In this document: in pieces, positions 61,335-64,000 of the stretch
How the letters are laid out: each line of letters starts with the position of its first letter
How positions within the stretch are numbered: position 1 is the first letter of the stretch
Source: Hymenolepis diminuta
Taxonomy: Eukaryota > Platyhelminthes > Cestoda > Cyclophyllidea > Hymenolepididae
Length of the DNA stretch: 64,000 nt
Direction: 5' to 3'
Assembly: GCA_900708905.1 (NCBI GenBank)
Contig: CAADRB010000025.1
Span: 133,909 to 197,908, forward strand
Notes under the pieces: model-generated
Told to the model about the DNA's origin: nothing
Seen by the model: only the letters and a program-made list of their open reading frames with translations
Database searches by the model: none
Position numbers and translations under genes: made by a program

Positions 61335-63446
61335 GTAAGCTATTTTAAATTTGTTATGCGTCTATTCATTAGACACTGTATTAATTATTATTGGTACCGT
61401 AATGATTATTCTCATTATTTCATCACCTTTTGTCAGAATAAATACGTGTTTAACAGCACCTGCCCCTAATTGAGACATCTGCAGTGTAAGTTTATCAACC
61501 GTGAAGTCTGAAGTGGCTAAGTGCCCATTCCAGAGCCACAAAATTGCCAGCCCATTATACTCAATGGTTAGAAAGGACTATAGAGTAACTGAATACATCA
61601 ATTAGGTACCACAAAGGGAAAGGGGTACTGTTTGCTGGCTTTATTAATAACAAAAACATGAACAAATAGGTTAAAATCAGCTAATGAGTTCAAAATTAAT
61701 GACGAAATAGAATGTAGGATTAGTTCGCCATTGGGTTGTTGAATTAGACCATCAATAGATATGTTAATGATAACCACTCGAAGGCGTTTTCTCTTTCCCA
61801 AAATTCATTCCGTTCCTCGCCATTCATCGATATATTTAAGCTTCTCTCTGCGGTAGTATCGATTCGTTAATTTTAAACTCAGGTATGAAGGGAGACATAA
61901 ATAAATCCGAATGATTATTAGTTGTTACTTGTTTATTTTATGGAAGGAGATTTCATCCACATAAATTATTAACTTAATGAAATAAACGACATTCCTTTAT
62001 ACGCTTTTAAGTGGAATTGAATTTTCTTGAGTGGACTTTTCATTTCGTGTTTCTCTGATTTGTTTTGTTTTTAAATTTCTGCTCTGTCACTTTCGTCGCC
62101 TAATGGAATTCATATGCCGACACAAAGATCGGATTAAAAGAGCTTCCTCCTAGAACCGTTCCATATGTACCCTTGTTATCACAGTGTTTCGCAAATGAAC
62201 AACTTATATGCAAATCTAGCTTTTATATTCTCATTTTGTTCCTCCAATCAAAATGTTCATGGCTGATAGAAATTTTATGCAGGATGATGAAAAAGTGTAT
62301 TATTTAATTGCTAGTTCTGTTGTTTAAAAGGAATATGAGAAGAAAATAGCTGTTATTAAACCTGTGGTCTTGATTGCAGCTTGACAGTTCTTGACGATCT
62401 TTGCATCGGTCTGAGCATATAGTGGTTCTCACCAATTTTGCACTGGAACAATTGATTTCCGTTCTTCATGGCTTATCGACAACTTATTATACATTTAAGC
62501 TTCTAAATATCTTTACGGAGAATTACTCTTCATAGTCCATATTAAAATGTCTGGAGTGTATGTTCAGTTTATGCCGCTTTGCCAATTAAAAACGTGATTT
62601 TTCATTAATAATCAAAGGTGTATAGATCACTAAGGCCACTTCTTTTTCTTAAAAACTGATAATGGGGCTGACCTTTGCTCGGACAATCAAATAGGGTTCT
62701 GTGGTTCATCTCAGTTTTGCTTGCTACAACAGCTTTAGAGATATGACCGCATAAACGTGCTCAATCACGGGAGATGTGCTTTTTTTAACGAATAGGCCCT
62801 CAAAAGGCACGCTCCCCGTCTTTATTTAACTGAGCAAAGTGGTGGAACACAAAGGTAGAAAATTTACAGACGAACTCAATTCATAAATTAACTGTCGATA
62901 GTTTTTTTACGATAAAATCATCCGTGTCAACGTGTTTTTGTTCTCCTTTTGAACACGCATTAAAGAACTACAATTCAAGGCATAGGGAATTGCTTTTCTT
63001 TGCTCTTTGTTTCTTAGGGAATTTCCCAATTGAAAGATTGTACTTCTCTTCAATTTTTTCTCCCATCTCTCGGCAGAATAGTTGGCAATGCGTTTTCTCT
63101 CTATTTTTCCCGAATCTCGCGCAATGGCAGCGGGTGGTAAAATGCTACTTTTCCAGTATTTTATTTCTCACATTTCGGTAGTATCATTATGCGTTTATTA
63201 CCTTGTATGTTGTTGAATTTCAAGTACAAATTAATTAATGTTCTAGTAAATATATGTCCAGATATAAACACGTCGCCTTACTCCTAATTTCACTTTGTTT
63301 CAATGTAAGAAATTGCCACTTTTTTATATAACATCTGTAATTCTGTTAAAACTCATGTTGAGTTTATTTTTGTGAGGTTTTATGTTTACAAACCTTTCGG
63401 CTAGCATCAACTTGTCACCCTTTTGGACGCTATTAAAGGCAGATTT
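61335..63446 (+). other. Intron 5 of the dehydrogenase gene (start; runs past the window)
   Basis: Begins GTAAGC. I searched by eye for an exon beginning TCVC or for later aldehyde dehydrogenase motifs and found none up to 64000. Apart from the solo LTR at its right end, the sequence holds no recognised feature. Confidence 0.6.
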
Positions 63447-63450
63447 ATAG

Positions 63451-63991
63451 TGTAGCGGGTTGATGACTAACAGTAAATGAAGGAAAGAACACCGAGGATT
63501 ACGTGGACCAGGTTGTATTGAACAAACCTCAGTACAAAGTCTCAAGGGAAAATAGAGAATTGGAGGAGAAGGATTGAGCAAAGGGAGATGCATCTGACGA
63601 GCTAGGGTCTCCCTCTGTCTGTGTGTCTAATGGAAGGCTATTTATAATCGACACTTTGGGTGAGGAGGACGCGCATAAGGATATAATTGTATGCGTGCTT
63701 TAATTGGTCGGGATGATTGTAGGAAAAGGAAGGGCCGGTGCAGAGAGAACTGGTTAATGACAAAGCCGACTAAGCGGTGTCTTTGCTACTATCGTCGGAG
63801 GTATGCTTACCTTTTCCGATCGATGAGAAATAGGCCAGTTGAGTACACAAGATGTTTATCTATAGAGTGCTTGCGGTCGCAGGAAAGGTTAAAGTTTACA
63901 GACATTACTATGAGGACAAGATAATCAAATTTGGTGATGATTAGAGATGACGTAAGATAAATATATCGGAGAAGAAGGGCTTCATCCTTCA
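63451..63991 (+). mobile_element. Solo LTR, family A, copy 2, with 4-bp target duplication
   Basis: A 541-bp element starts TGTAGCGGG and ends CATCCTTCA. It is flanked by ATAG at 63447-63450 and 63992-63995. It is highly similar to 33654-34187 and carries the same TATTTATAA box. It sits in the sense orientation inside the last visible intron of the dehydrogenase gene. The intact target duplication fixes both ends of the family-A LTR and suggests a fairly recent insertion followed by LTR-LTR recombination. Confidence 0.78.
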
Positions 63992-64000
63992 ATAGTCACT

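Overview
This window looks like nuclear DNA of a metazoan, most likely a parasitic flatworm (tapeworm or fluke). That inference rests on AT-rich DNA, genes split into many exons by GT-AG introns from 42 bp to 6 kb, Ty3/gypsy remnants with a DTAS-type protease and Gag styles common in flatworms, and start codons lying directly behind 3' splice acceptors, as expected with spliced-leader trans-splicing. The species cannot be named from sequence alone. All exon models were built by hand from reading frame, splice sites and family alignment.

Layout. (1) 1-5.0 kb has no recognisable gene. (2) 5.0-9.6 kb holds a complete nine-exon annexin of 437 aa. (3) 11.8-14.5 kb holds decayed annexin copies; one is collinear with the intact gene, carries stop codons and has a solo LTR inserted in it. 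(4) 16.5-29.3 kb is a 14-exon gene for a 1545-aa coiled-coil protein whose C-terminus looks like the centrosomal protein CEP350. (5) 29.3-41.3 kb is a repeat-rich spacer with an intact 577-codon Gag-protease ORF on the minus strand, solo LTRs of two families and a second gag-like remnant. (6) 41.3-53.7 kb is a 423-aa paralogue that keeps only the C-terminal module of gene 4 and has gained a new, possibly myristoylated N-terminus. Its last intron is 6 kb and contains an assembly gap and another gag relic. (7) 55.1-57.9 kb encodes RSRC1 (SRrp53), a splicing-related protein. (8) 58.2 kb onward is a mitochondrial succinate-semialdehyde dehydrogenase gene (ALDH5A1 type). It runs off the right edge before its catalytic-cysteine exon and includes a GC-AG intron.

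All recognised host genes lie on the plus strand. RSRC1 and the dehydrogenase are only about 220 bp apart and may be processed from one transcript. The annexin and CEP350-like genes have each been duplicated locally: one copy of the annexin is decaying, while the CEP350-like C-terminal module appears to have become a new gene. The best leads are that paralogue pair, the reverse-transcriptase-less Gag-protease ORF kept open between very decayed LTR-like flanks, the annexin relics, and the possible RSRC1-dehydrogenase operon.
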